NCBI RefSeq assembly: GCF_000154725.1 | Contig: NZ_DS544873.1 | Coordinates: 4,189,085-4,253,084 of the forward strand | Direction of reading: 5' to 3' | Source: Kordia algicida OT-1 | Lineage (GTDB): Bacteria > Bacteroidota > Bacteroidia > Flavobacteriales > Flavobacteriaceae | DNA length: 64,000 bases | In this document: positions 1 through 10,400 of the stretch, piece after piece | How the letters are laid out: each line of letters opens with the position of its first letter | Numbering within the stretch: position 1 is the first letter of the stretch | Program-made: the position numbers and the translations under genes | The notes under the pieces: model-generated | What the model saw: only the letters and a program-made list of their open reading frames with translations | Database searches by the model: none | Told to the model about the DNA's origin: nothing

Positions 1-836
1 CCTTTGCTATTTGTGACATCAAAATCATCACTTTCTGAAGAACCTGCAATGATAAAATTGTTATCATTCGTTTCTAAAGTTGCATACGATCTGTCATTAT
101 TTGTTCCACCAAAATAGCGACTCCACATAATGTTTCCACTGGCATCTAGTTTATGACACCAATATTCGCCAACACCATGTTCGGGATTAGCAAAACTTCC
201 GTTGGTGTTATTTGGTTTGCCAACACTTCCTTGTCCGCCAGAAGCGGTAATATCTAAAAACCCTGTCGTAAAGTAGCCGCCATCACTGGTTTGTATGATG
301 TCAAAAGCTTGATCGCTTCCAGAGTAACCAAAACTTTTTTCCCAAATTAAATTACCATTCGCGTCAAGTTTTACAATCCATTGATCGTAAAATCCACTAT
401 TTGTACTTACATCTTCATCTCCACTTCGGCTGTATCCTGTAATGATAAATCCGTCATCAGAAGTCGTTTTGATAGCTTCTCCACGATCGTCTGCAGTTCC
501 ACCATAGGTTTTGCTCCACAATAATGTGCCATCTGCATTTAAACGAGCAACCCAATAATCATTTTGTTCTGAAGTATGATCGGTAATGTCACCATTGATG
601 CTTTTCGTGTACCCAACAATTGCGTATCCGCCATCAGAAGTTAAAGTGATGTCTTGTGCGGTATCTTCTTCTGTGCCACCAAGTGTTTTTATCCAATCAA
701 TTTCGCCTTGAAAACCAACTATATTGTTATTGTCGTCGTTTGTGTCTGCCGCATTTCCATCATCAGAAGAACAACTGAGAATACTAATAGATAAGAGGAG
801 CAGGCAAAGTTTGGTTACAATTTTTTTCTTTTTCAT
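1..836 (-). CDS. Surface lipoprotein with internal repeats (partial, runs off the window)
   Basis: The reading frame is open from an ATG at 836 to the left edge, so the C-terminus is missing. Residues 1-22 form a lipoprotein signal peptide ending in ILSC; Cys22 is followed by SSDDG, an acidic stretch of the kind that marks surface-exposed lipoproteins in Bacteroidota. The visible part holds four copies of a roughly 55-75 aa repeat containing GG(T)xxD, TSDGGY or a variant, and GY/GS, which resembles beta-propeller or delta-60-like repeats of secreted Flavobacteriaceae proteins. It starts 9 nt after the stop of the choice-of-anchor B gene, so it is probably the last visible gene of that operon. 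Substrate and role are unknown. Confidence 0.75.
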   Translation of the reverse strand, partial: MKKKKIVTKLCLLLLSISILSCSSDDGNAADTNDDNNNIVGFQGEIDWIKTLGGTEEDTAQDITLTSDGGYAIVGYTKSINGDITDHTSEQNDYWVARLNADGTLLWSKTYGGTADDRGEAIKTTSDDGFIITGYSRSGDEDVSTNSGFYDQWIVKLDANGNLIWEKSFGYSGSDQAFDIIQTSDGGYFTTGFLDITASGGQGSVGKPNNTNGSFANPEHGVGEYWCHKLDASGNIMWSRYFGGTNNDRSYATLETNDNNFIIAGSSESDDFDVTNSK

Positions 837-845
837 GTAGCGTAT

Positions 846-2102
846 TTATTCATTATTTTTTCGAATGATAAATAATCCAGAGTTGATATCGCTGACGATA
901 ATATTTCCACTCTCAAAGTACGGATATATGTTCCACGCGCCACTAAAAACGGCATCGTCATTTTGTGGAAAAGTATCAAAAAAACCTTCTTCTTGCATTT
1001 GACCTGTGCCAATGTTTGAAATATCTATAACGCGAATTCCTGCGGTGTAGTTTGCTAAGTAAAATGTATTTCCTTTTACATATCCGTTATGATCTATGGC
1101 AGTTGTGGGTCCTGTATAGGTCATTTTTACGGAAGGGTTGTCTAAATCTGATAAGTCAAATACAATATTTCTTGTGTTGAATCCGAAGTTGAGTTCGTCT
1201 AATTCATCTCCTAAGATGAAGTATTGTTGATCTTCTGTAAACCAACCTTGATGTGTGTAGCCAATGTTTGTGTAAGCAATGGTTGATAATTGAATTGGAT
1301 TGTTTTTATCGGAAATGTCAATGATAACCACTTCATTTGTATTACTACCAATTAATATTTCTTTTCCAACGTGTTCTGTATCGGGTCCATTATAAGTTAC
1401 CACTTGTGCATCATGTGAATACGCATCGTTTGGATAACCACCAGCAGCTACAGGATTGGTAGGATTTTGAATGTTTACAAAATGTGGTCCGCCATCAAAG
1501 GAAAACGCAGCATCATTAAATGTTTTTGCGCCAACCGCATAGGCAAAACCGCTTTCTTCATTGATTACGATATTGTGCGCACTTCCAAAACCTTCATATC
1601 GGGCATCGGCTGTAAATGTTTGTGGCGGATTTGTAACATTGCGCAATCGTGTTAAATCAAATACTTGCATTCCATGACTTGTGGCTTCACTCACAATAAA
1701 TGCGTGATTGTTATAGACTTTTATATCTCTCCAATTACTGGCAGTACTTGCAGTAGGAAGTTTTCCAACATAAATAGGGTTTACCGGATCCGTAATATCT
1801 ACAAAGGAAGCATTTTCATTAGTAGCAATCAATGCATATTCTTTTCCTGTTTGTGGATCTGTCCAACCCCAAGAATCATTTCCTTGAGAAGCACCAAATA
1901 TACTTAAAGGAATGTGTGCCATTAAGTCATATCCATCACAAGGATATTGTCCTGCAAAACCATTTTCACAGATAGTTGCTCCAGGGAAAGCTGATGAATT
2001 TGGGACACTACCAGGCGTGATAGGAGCATTGTCGTCATCCGCGCATGCGGTTATACATACTACAACCGAAATTGTAAGTAGTAATAATTTGAAATTTTTC
2101 AT
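846..2102 (-). CDS. Choice-of-anchor B family lipoprotein (LVIVD repeats)
   Basis: The 418-aa protein has a signal peptide with lipobox ending at Cys20 (ITAC) followed by ADDDN, so it should be an outer-membrane, possibly surface, lipoprotein. The body contains repeated segments of the type FVDITDPVNPIYVG, VFDLTRLRN, VIIDISDKNNP and VIDISN, which are LVIVD-like beta-propeller blades, plus the conserved CHN/HDAQ-type sites typical of the choice-of-anchor B family (here SAHNIVIN and SHDAQVV). It is a clear paralogue of the next gene upstream, but anchored by lipidation instead of a T9SS domain. The gap to that gene is only 31 nt, so the two are likely co-transcribed. Family assignment is firm; the biological role is not known. 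Confidence 0.88.
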   Translation of the reverse strand: MKNFKLLLLTISVVVCITACADDDNAPITPGSVPNSSAFPGATICENGFAGQYPCDGYDLMAHIPLSIFGASQGNDSWGWTDPQTGKEYALIATNENASFVDITDPVNPIYVGKLPTASTASNWRDIKVYNNHAFIVSEATSHGMQVFDLTRLRNVTNPPQTFTADARYEGFGSAHNIVINEESGFAYAVGAKTFNDAAFSFDGGPHFVNIQNPTNPVAAGGYPNDAYSHDAQVVTYNGPDTEHVGKEILIGSNTNEVVIIDISDKNNPIQLSTIAYTNIGYTHQGWFTEDQQYFILGDELDELNFGFNTRNIVFDLSDLDNPSVKMTYTGPTTAIDHNGYVKGNTFYLANYTAGIRVIDISNIGTGQMQEEGFFDTFPQNDDAVFSGAWNIYPYFESGNIIVSDINSGLFIIRKNNE

Positions 2103-2133
2103 GCAATTTAGTTTTGGTTAATAATCGGTGTCC

Positions 2134-3564
2134 TTAATTTACGATTAATTTTTGAGATGTTGCCTCATTTATTTTTACAACATACATTCCTGAGGGTAAT
2201 TTTGTAACATGTAATTGAAATAGAATTTCATTTATGTTGGTATGTTCTAGTACTTTTTTGCCTAATATGTCAAAGACTTCTACTTTGTTGATAAGCATAT
2301 TTTCCCCAGCTCTAATCATGGTATTTTCTGTAGCAGGATTTGGATACATCATAAAGTCAAAAGCTCTTGATTCTTGTGTATTTAACGTTGTGCCACTTTC
2401 TTTTATTACAAAAAGCCCTCTGTCAATATCACTTATGATAATATTTCCACTTGCAAAGTATGGATATACGCTCCATGCACCGAAAAATGTGGTGTTATTT
2501 GATTCTGGATGCGTGTCAAAAAAACCAATTTCTGTCACATTTGAAGGATTGCTAATGTCTAAAATTCGTAAACCAGCAGTATAACTGGCTTGGTAGAGTT
2601 TGTTGCCTTTTGTGTAATAGTTATGATCGATTGCATTTGAGTTTCCTGTAAATGACGATAGAAAGCTTGGACTGTCTAAATTTGCAAAATCAAATACCAA
2701 ACCTCTGGTGTTAAAGCCAAAATCGATTTCATCTGTTTCATCGCCAAGATAAAAATAACGATGATCGTCAGAAAGCCAACCTTGATGTGTATATCCAACA
2801 TCTGTGTATGAAATGGCAGAAAGTTTAACGACAGCAGTTTTGTTTGAAACATCTAAGATCACAATTTCATTTTCATTGCTAGCAATCATAATTTCTTTTC
2901 CAACATGTTCTATGTCTGGACCGTTATAAATTACAATTTGCGCATCATGAGTGTAACCATCAGCAGCATATCCGCCAGCAGAAACAGGATTCGCAGGATC
3001 GGAAAGATCTACAAAATGTGGTCCGCCACTAAATGTATTACAACCTACTAAATAGGCAAAGCCAGTTGCCTCATTGATGGCAATATTGTGGCAACTTCCC
3101 ACATCAGTTAAAACATTATCCGCCGAAAATATTTGTGGAGGATTTGATACATTTCGCAATCGAGTTAAGTCAAAAACCTGCATTCCATGACTTCCCACAT
3201 TATCGGCAACAATATATGCGTGGTTATTGTATACTTTAATATCTCTCCAAAAATTTGAGCCTGCATTGCTGGGAAGTTCTCCTAAATATAACGGATTTAC
3301 AGGATCGGTAACGTCTACAAAACAGGTTTTATCTTCAAAAGTGATTAGTGCATATTCTTTATTCGTAGTAGTGTCTGTCCAGCCCCAAATATCACTTCCA
3401 TCTTCGTTGCTGAGTGTCGATTTTGGCAAGTTTGAAAGTAAGTCATATCCGTTACAAGGAAATGAACCTGCAAACCCTCCATTACAAGGAACAATTTGGG
3501 CAATTAAAGGGGAAATACTAAAAAGAGCAAGAACAAAGAGTAGGTTTCGTGCGATAGGTGTCAT
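2134..3564 (-). CDS. Choice-of-anchor B family protein with T9SS type A sorting domain
   Basis: The frame can start at 3618, but the ATG at 3564 (residue 19 of the longer form) begins directly with a good Sec signal peptide, MTPIARNLLFVLALFSISPL...AQ, so I prefer it. The body has the same LVIVD blades as its neighbour (FVDVTDPVNPLYLGE, HFVDLSDPANPV, ILDVSNK, ILDISNPSNV). The last ~75 residues are a type IX secretion C-terminal sorting domain: MYPNPATEN, VEVFDILGKKVLE, LPSGMYVVKI. The protein is therefore expected to cross the outer membrane through T9SS and be attached or released. It is the first gene of a three-gene minus-strand group of secreted proteins. Function beyond that is unknown. 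Confidence 0.88.
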   Translation of the reverse strand: MTPIARNLLFVLALFSISPLIAQIVPCNGGFAGSFPCNGYDLLSNLPKSTLSNEDGSDIWGWTDTTTNKEYALITFEDKTCFVDVTDPVNPLYLGELPSNAGSNFWRDIKVYNNHAYIVADNVGSHGMQVFDLTRLRNVSNPPQIFSADNVLTDVGSCHNIAINEATGFAYLVGCNTFSGGPHFVDLSDPANPVSAGGYAADGYTHDAQIVIYNGPDIEHVGKEIMIASNENEIVILDVSNKTAVVKLSAISYTDVGYTHQGWLSDDHRYFYLGDETDEIDFGFNTRGLVFDFANLDSPSFLSSFTGNSNAIDHNYYTKGNKLYQASYTAGLRILDISNPSNVTEIGFFDTHPESNNTTFFGAWSVYPYFASGNIIISDIDRGLFVIKESGTTLNTQESRAFDFMMYPNPATENTMIRAGENMLINKVEVFDILGKKVLEHTNINEILFQLHVTKLPSGMYVVKINEATSQKLIVN

Positions 3565-3656
3565 TTTTTTGGCTAATTTTGCGTTTTTAAGTGATCGAGG
3601 CTTAAAAAAACAGTCCATAAAAATACAATTTCTAACTTAATAAATACAACTGCAGC

Positions 3657-4712
3657 ATGTTAAAAGATAAAGATGAACAACGTACGTCATTAGCAAGTTT
3701 GGGAGAGTTTGGTTTGATAGATCATTTGACAGCAAATTTTAAGATTACACAAAGTTCTACCATAAAAGGAATTGGTGATGATGCCGCAGTTCTTGATTTT
3801 AAATCGAAAAAAGTAGTAGTTTCTACCGATTTACTTGTTGAAGGAGTTCATTTTGATTTGAGTTACATGCCGCTAAAACACTTGGGTTATAAAGCAGTTG
3901 TGGTAAATGTGTCTGATATTTATGCCATGAATGCAACAGCGACGCAAGTAACTGTATCCATTGCTGTTTCCAATAGATTTCCGCTAGAAGCTTTGGAAGA
4001 ATTGTATGCAGGAATTCAATTGGCTGCAAAAATATATAATGTAGATGTTGTTGGTGGTGACACAACTTCTTCTACGAAAGGTTTGCTGATTAGTGTAACA
4101 GCAATAGGCGAAATTGAAGAAGAAAAAATTACTTATAGAAACGGCGCAAAAGAGAACGATTTGTTAGTTGTAAGTGGCGATATTGGTGGCGCATTTTTAG
4201 GGTTGAAAGTATTGCAACGTGAAAAATCGGTATTTGAAGTAAATCCGAACAATCAGCCAGATTTGGATATGTATTCTTATATTATTGAACGTCAATTGAA
4301 ACCAGAAGCTCGAAAAGATATTCCTGTTTTGCTGAACGATTTAGATGTGAAACCTACTGCTATGATTGATATTAGCGATGGTTTGTCGTCTGAAATTATG
4401 CATTTGTGCAAGCAATCTGAAGTTGGTTGTAATTTGTATGAAGATAAAATTCCATTAGATCCGCAAGTGATTTCTACTTGTGAAGAATTCAATCTAGATA
4501 GTACAATGGTTGCTTTGAGTGGTGGCGAAGATTACGAATTGTTGTTTACCATCAGTCAGGAAGATTTTCCAAAAATTAAGGCAAATCCGAACTTAACCGT
4601 TATCGGACATATGACACAAGCAAGTGAAGGTATTCATTTGATTACAAGAGCAAATACTAAAATTCCATTGAAAGCACAAGGTTGGAATGCAATGGATGCT
4701 GATTCGGAATAA
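3657..4712 (+). CDS. thiL: Thiamine-monophosphate kinase
   Basis: ThiL phosphorylates thiamine monophosphate to the active cofactor thiamine pyrophosphate with ATP, the last step of thiamine synthesis, in the cytosol. The 351-aa product shows the AIR-synthase-related fold motifs of the family in order: GDDAAVLD (~41-48), STDLLVEGVHF (~58-68), VVGGDTTSS (~133-141), a glycine-rich VSGDIGGAFLGL loop, DISDGLSSE and SGGEDYELLF near the C-terminus. Length is slightly longer than the usual ~325 aa. It is divergent from the choice-of-anchor B operon. No thi-box riboswitch is visible in the short upstream gap. Confidence 0.95.
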   Translation: MLKDKDEQRTSLASLGEFGLIDHLTANFKITQSSTIKGIGDDAAVLDFKSKKVVVSTDLLVEGVHFDLSYMPLKHLGYKAVVVNVSDIYAMNATATQVTVSIAVSNRFPLEALEELYAGIQLAAKIYNVDVVGGDTTSSTKGLLISVTAIGEIEEEKITYRNGAKENDLLVVSGDIGGAFLGLKVLQREKSVFEVNPNNQPDLDMYSYIIERQLKPEARKDIPVLLNDLDVKPTAMIDISDGLSSEIMHLCKQSEVGCNLYEDKIPLDPQVISTCEEFNLDSTMVALSGGEDYELLFTISQEDFPKIKANPNLTVIGHMTQASEGIHLITRANTKIPLKAQGWNAMDADSE

Positions 4713-4849
4713 TAGGTTTTGAATATTGAATTTTAAATTAACCGTACACTAAGAAAACTTTGTAATTAACGTCAGTTCGCTTAAGAAATCACGTTAATTG
4801 TTTTTATTTAATAGTGTATTATCAAACACTTGAATAGCGCAAAGCGAAG

Positions 4850-5623
4850 CTAACAAACATATTTCTTGTAATACGCGTATAATTCTTCTGGTGAAGCACC
4901 TTTAGATTTTTTAATGTGAATAACTGCAAAATGATACTGTAATTTCCAAGTTCCTTGTTCACGATATTTTCTGGCAGAAGTCACAACACTTTTTGGAATT
5001 ACAGTAAATTCTTCTTGTTCATATAAACGATGAATAAATTCGCAATCTTCATAAATAGGATAACTTTCATTATAACCTTCTAATTCGTGAAACAACGATT
5101 TTCTCACAAATAATGATTGATCGCCACCGCGACACCAATTCACATTAAAACGTGTAAAAAATTGTGAAACGATTAGCACAGGATGTAAATAATCAAATTT
5201 CATTCGGAAGCAACCAGCTTGATATCCTTCGGTTACTTTTTTAAGAATAAATTCGTCAAAATGTTTTGGTGGAAATGTATCTGCATGCAAAAAATACAAG
5301 ATATTTCCAGTGGCTTTTTGTGCGCCAAAATTCATTTGCTTAGCTCGTCCTTTTTTGGAAGAAAATAATTGAATCGTAATATTTTCCTCTTTCATTTCAA
5401 ACAAACCGTCTACACATCTTTTTGCATTTGGATGATGCCATTTTTCAAAATTGACAATAAATTCGGAGATAATTTTTACGGTGTTATCTGTACTTCCGCC
5501 ATCAATCAACAGAATTTCATGATGTGTATATTTTACGCGCTCCAACAGCGTTTGTAAGAGTAAAGTAATATTCTCAGCTTCATTGAGAATTGGTACAATG
5601 ATAGAAATTTTATGGAGCTTCAT
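4850..5623 (-). CDS. Family 2 glycosyltransferase (TIGR04283-like)
   Basis: The 257-aa protein begins ISIIVPILNEAENI, the usual GT-A nucleotide-binding start, followed by DGGSTDNT and a FLHADT motif in place of the classic DxD, which is typical of the TIGR04283 group of GT2 enzymes. YNESYPIYEDCEF further on fits the acceptor/catalytic ED segment. No membrane segment is seen, so it should act at the cytosolic face. Donor and acceptor are unknown. A 138-bp AT-rich gap separates its stop from thiL, to which it is convergent. Confidence 0.85.
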   Translation of the reverse strand: MKLHKISIIVPILNEAENITLLLQTLLERVKYTHHEILLIDGGSTDNTVKIISEFIVNFEKWHHPNAKRCVDGLFEMKEENITIQLFSSKKGRAKQMNFGAQKATGNILYFLHADTFPPKHFDEFILKKVTEGYQAGCFRMKFDYLHPVLIVSQFFTRFNVNWCRGGDQSLFVRKSLFHELEGYNESYPIYEDCEFIHRLYEQEEFTVIPKSVVTSARKYREQGTWKLQYHFAVIHIKKSKGASPEELYAYYKKYVC

Positions 5624-5661
5624 TTCTTAATATACGTAAATAGGAGCGTGGCGGTTTTTGT

Positions 5662-6588
5662 TTATTCGTTTAACGTCCAATCGTAGTCTTTATAGTCAAT
5701 GTCAGCGTCTTCACTTATTTTAATAGTTGTATAGCTATTTAAAAAATCGATCAGCGAACCGTTTTGTTTGAAGTCTTTTGAGAACCACTTAAAGATTTTG
5801 GAAATTTCTGGATTGTCTTTTGTAATGGTATTTCGTTTGGAATCTGCCAAAAAAGCTTTCGTAACATTCGTTAATTGCATTTCTAGTTTTTTTGCAGTAA
5901 ATGCTTCGTTCAATAATGGCGGACAAGAAAAAGATGCACAATTAATTGCAAAGTGAATTCTTGGTTCGTCCATTTTACGCAGAATTTTATGTTCTATTTC
6001 GTCTAAATTATACCATTTTTTGCCTAATTTCCACAAACGTTGATCCCAAGGTTTACGAATATCTTTAATGCTTTCTAATGGGTAATTTCGCAGGATTAAA
6101 TCTACAGTCAGTGCATTATACGCATTAATCCAATACGCTAATTTTTCTTCTTTTGTCCAATTGTCGGTTGGTACATTTTTACCTAAAGAAGCAATGTAAG
6201 CACGCAATTTTGCCCAATCTTTTTTAAATCCTTTATAATTTACATTTCCAGTTGGCGAAACATGTTTTTTTAATAGAGAATTGAAAGATTCATGACTAAA
6301 AGCAGTTTCTTTTTTTGTACTTTTTACGGTGTTTTTACCATTGAAAACTACAGAATCTTTCGTGGTCGTAAACTTTACATTTTTTTTAAAAGCAACAGTG
6401 TCTCTCATTGTTTCACTTTCCATTTTATCGGTAACTGCAACTTTATCATGTTGCGCATTTACAGAATCAATAATGGCTGAATTGACAGTTTTGGTTGTTT
6501 CTTCCGAAGAATTTTTAACCGTTTTCTGATGCGTTCCACAAGCGATACATAGGAAAGAAACTAAAAATATATAGGTAGATCGAATCAT
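5662..6588 (-). CDS. DUF547 domain lipoprotein
   Basis: The 308-aa product has a lipoprotein signal with cysteine at residue 17 (LCIACG). A low-complexity Lys/Thr/Ser/Val linker occupies about residues 20-95. The DUF547 domain follows: FNSLLKKHV, the signature KLAYWINAYNALT, then HFAINCASFSCPPL near residue 215 with conserved Cys residues. DUF547 proteins are widespread and uncharacterised; the conserved Cys/His suggest catalysis, but this is inference. It ends 38 nt after the start of the downstream glycosyltransferase and starts 5 nt downstream of the hydroxylase stop, so an operon with both is likely. Confidence 0.88.
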   Translation of the reverse strand: MIRSTYIFLVSFLCIACGTHQKTVKNSSEETTKTVNSAIIDSVNAQHDKVAVTDKMESETMRDTVAFKKNVKFTTTKDSVVFNGKNTVKSTKKETAFSHESFNSLLKKHVSPTGNVNYKGFKKDWAKLRAYIASLGKNVPTDNWTKEEKLAYWINAYNALTVDLILRNYPLESIKDIRKPWDQRLWKLGKKWYNLDEIEHKILRKMDEPRIHFAINCASFSCPPLLNEAFTAKKLEMQLTNVTKAFLADSKRNTITKDNPEISKIFKWFSKDFKQNGSLIDFLNSYTTIKISEDADIDYKDYDWTLNE

Positions 6589-6593
6589 AAATA

Positions 6594-7475
6594 TTATTCT
6601 TTTTTAAGAGTTATAGGATAGATTTCTTGTTGAATGAAATCTTGCGGAAACGCTTCGTCATTGGTAAAACCTAGTTCTATATCGCGACCGTTTTTGGGAA
6701 TGTAATTTGTCTTAAAAATATAATCCCAAACACTTAAGGTTAGTCCAAAATTCACACCATACCTTACAGGAAGTTCTTTGCTATGATGCCAAATGTGCAT
6801 TTTCGGATTGTTGAAAATGTATTTTAAAAAACCATAATCCCAACCCAAATTAGCATGATTTAAGTGTCCGATAGCAATGGTAAAAAAGTATACAAAAACG
6901 ACATGATTCACGCTAAATCCGCCAATAATTGCCATCGGAATGTACAACATAGATTTGTACACAACGGTTTCCATCCAGTGAAAACGCAAATGTGCCGCAA
7001 AGCCCATTTCTTTTACCGAATGATGTACTTTGTGAAAATTCCACAAAAAGTCAACTCTGTGCAACATACGATGTGTATTCCACTGCACAAAATCTGCTAC
7101 AACAAAGAAAATCAGCAAACCTAACCACGTTGGAAGGTCGTCTACATCAAACAATTGAAAACTTTCAATAGACAAACCAACAACTCCTAAAATGTCATTA
7201 AAAAAAGTAGCAACTGTATTGGATAATGCTGCAAAAATGATGAGGTTAAAGATGAAAAAGTTGAAAAACATGTAGAACGTATCCAACCAAAAATCTTTAC
7301 GAAAGATCGATTGATTTTTTCGCCAAGGAAAAACAATTTCTAAAATCCAAACAATAAGTGAAATTGCAATTAAACCATAAAAATAATTCTCTAAATGTTC
7401 AAAAAAAACTTGTCCTTGGAAGTAATTCCAATAATCGCGATACGAGTTTTGAATGATTTCAAGATACTTTTCCAT
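6594..7475 (-). CDS. Sterol desaturase / fatty acid hydroxylase family membrane protein
   Basis: The frame could open at a TTG at 7493, but the ATG at 7475 gives a natural start MEKYLEIIQNS, and the bases just before it contain TATCTTTA, close to a flavobacterial -7 box. The 293-aa protein has several hydrophobic helices in its first 130 residues and the di-iron histidine clusters of the family: HRMLH, HKVHHS and HIWHHS. Such enzymes hydroxylate or desaturate lipids in the inner membrane. Substrate unknown. It lies just downstream of the TonB receptor and upstream of the DUF547 gene. Confidence 0.9.
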   Translation of the reverse strand: MEKYLEIIQNSYRDYWNYFQGQVFFEHLENYFYGLIAISLIVWILEIVFPWRKNQSIFRKDFWLDTFYMFFNFFIFNLIIFAALSNTVATFFNDILGVVGLSIESFQLFDVDDLPTWLGLLIFFVVADFVQWNTHRMLHRVDFLWNFHKVHHSVKEMGFAAHLRFHWMETVVYKSMLYIPMAIIGGFSVNHVVFVYFFTIAIGHLNHANLGWDYGFLKYIFNNPKMHIWHHSKELPVRYGVNFGLTLSVWDYIFKTNYIPKNGRDIELGFTNDEAFPQDFIQQEIYPITLKKE

Positions 7476-7494
7476 AGCGTTGTAAAGATACAAG

Positions 7495-10400
7495 TTAAAA
7501 ATGATATTTTATTCCAAATTGTGCTTTCCAACGCGAACTTTCCGTATCTACAACCCACGGTGTAGCGTCTTCAATTTGAAATTGATACGTTGGCTGATTG
7601 TTCTCAATTCTTTGAAAATTCAGCAAACTAAAACTAGAGTTTACCACATTGGGTACAAAAACGAGTTTTCCCCAATTTCTGTTCATCAAATTCAATACAT
7701 TAAAAATATCTAACGACAAACTGATGCGATGCGAACCTTTCAGTTTTAAACCGTACTCCAAACGTGCGTCAAATCGGTGATTCCAAGGTGTATTTGCACC
7801 ATTTCGTTCGGTATATTGTCCGCGACGAGAACGTAAATAATCGTTATTGTTGATGTAATTATTTAAATTTTCCCACTGTTGTTCGGCAGAAGTAATTACA
7901 GTTCCGTTGCTGTCTGTAATGTCTATCAAATTAATTTCACTTTGATCGTTTGGTACATACACCAAATCGTTTCGTGAAGAACCATCTCTATTAACGTCAC
8001 CTTGATTTACGAATGAAAATGGACTTCCCGAAGTTCCGTTGTACAACATGGAAACTAAGAAATCACTTTTGTTTGAAATGTTGAATTGATAACTGTGCGA
8101 CGACACAATTTTATGCCGTAAATCGAAGTTGGAAAACGACAATTCAGGATTGTTTGCATTTATGGACTGATTCCACTCAAAGTTAGCCGCAGGCGAATTG
8201 CGAACCGTACTCGAAATGTCTTTACTCTTTCCGTACGTATAGCCTAAAAATCCGTTGTATTGATCGGTTCTTTTTGTCAAACCAAGCGTTAAATTGTAGC
8301 GATAACCTTTGTTGGTATTCGTAAGTAAAAACACATTGGTAAAGTTTGGATTGATTTTGATTGCTTCGCCAGTTCCTGTAAAATACGAACGATTGTCAGC
8401 GCCAGAAAATGTCGCCGTTTCGTCTTTTCTGTTAATCGATTTGAAGAAGATTCCGTTAATGACATTGGTGTAACTTCCTTCAACGGTCACCCCAAAATTA
8501 TTTGGTAATTTAAAATCTACAGCAATATTACTTTTCCATTCGCGTGGTAAATCGAAATCATTATCAATCAAATTTATTTCGGTTAAACCAGGTTGCTGAC
8601 TCGCCAAATCTTCCACATTTTCCACAATTGGTGTTTCTCCTGTTGGGCGAATGTCTACGTTAAAATAGTCCGTTCCCGAGATGTATTCCGCGTAAGCGAA
8701 CCATAAATAGGGAATACGACCCGTAAATAATCCTGTACCACCACGAATTTGAATTTTTTTGTCGTCGTTGAGATAGTAATTGAAACCAATTCTCGGATTG
8801 ATTTGTGGCGTAGCATTGATGGTGTTTTCAAAACGACTGAATTCTGGTGTATTCTTTACTTCATCACTCACAGGCAATTCATCCAATAATACTTGATTGT
8901 CCAAACGAATTCCCGCAGAAACCGTTAAAAGATCATTGAAACGAATTCGATCTTGGGCATAAAATCCTGTCGTTAAAATATCTAACGTTGCCGAAGGTGT
9001 ATTGCTCACAAAGTCAAACGTATTGTTAGACGTTCTGTACACGCCACGAATTCGCGAAGGTCTGTCGTTGATAAAATTTTCTACAGAGTTGTATTGCCAG
9101 CGTCCATTCCAAGCAGATAAAAAGCCGTAATCAATATCGTTGTATTGCAATAATGCGCCAATTGTAAATGTATGTTTGTCTTTTATGTAATTAAATTTAT
9201 TGGTGATTTGAAATGTGTTTAAATCTGTATTATACACAGAACCTTCTCGATATGTTCCTGCAAATATTCTGTTGGAAGCATCTTGAATGAGTAAATGTGG
9301 AAACACACGACCTTCAAATTCTCTGTCTTCCGTTACTTTGTTGTACCCAATTGATAATACATTGGATGTGTTGTTGTTGAAATTTGCATTCCATTCTGCT
9401 GTCAGACTGTTGGCAATGCTATTGTGTCGATATCCTTGATTTCCAAAGTTAAAGATAGATTCATTCCATTCTAAATTGTCTGAAAAACTGTTCACATAAT
9501 TGTTGCGAAGTGTGAGTTTGTGTTTGTCTGAAATATTATAGTCTAAACGTGCAAAAATCTTCGTACTTACCGTTTTGAGTTCTGCATTGGTAAACGTTCC
9601 AGGATCGTAATTGTATCGTGATTGAAGCGTCTCGGAAATTAACTGTACTGTTTCAAAATCGATATTAGAAGTTGCACTTCCGGGCGCGTTTAATACAGGA
9701 AGGCTGCTCAGCGATTGTTCTACATTTATAAAGTAAAATAATTTGTCTTTCTTTAGCGCGCCGCCAATACTTGCACCTACTTGAATGTCGTAGAAATTAT
9801 TGACTTCTTGGCGCGTTCCATCAGCATATTTTCCTACCAAACTTTGATTGTTTCCAAAACCATAAATAGCCGTTTTCGTAGTATTGGTTCCGTTTTTGGT
9901 CACTAGATTGATATTTGCACCTGTAAAGTTTCCGATGCTAACATCAAAAGGAGTGGTTTTTACCGAAAGTTCTTTAATCGCGCCAAACGCAATAGGTTGT
10001 GTTTTGGATAAACTTCCTGGTGTTCCATTGGCGGAAGATCCAGCAGCGCCACTTGCAGGTTCTTGAAAACCCACAACATCATTGTTGGCAACTCCATCAA
10101 TATTTAGATTGTTAAAACGGTTACTCGCGCCTGCAAACGAGTTTAAATTTGCTTCTGGAAGCGTTCGTGTTAAATCTTGAATGCTTCTGCTAATGGTTGG
10201 CGTTTGTGCAATGGTTTTTCTTGAAATGAGCTTTTCGTTGTCCTTTTTAAAGTTTGTTCTATCAATAGTTAAAACAACAGCGTCAAGTGCTTCATCTTCA
10301 TCTTTTAAGATAAAATCTTTTGTCGTAGTTGCGCCCAAATTTATCGTGATATTTTCTAGCGTTTCCGTGTGATATCCTAAAAAACGGACTTCAATTTTAT

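Noticed and set aside
4713-4849. Riboswitch near thiL
   Set aside because: No thi-box consensus (CTGAGA, ACCTGA) is present in the short flanking gaps.
7476-7493. TTG start for the hydroxylase
   Set aside because: The ATG at 7475 is only 18 nt downstream and the segment between them looks like a promoter.
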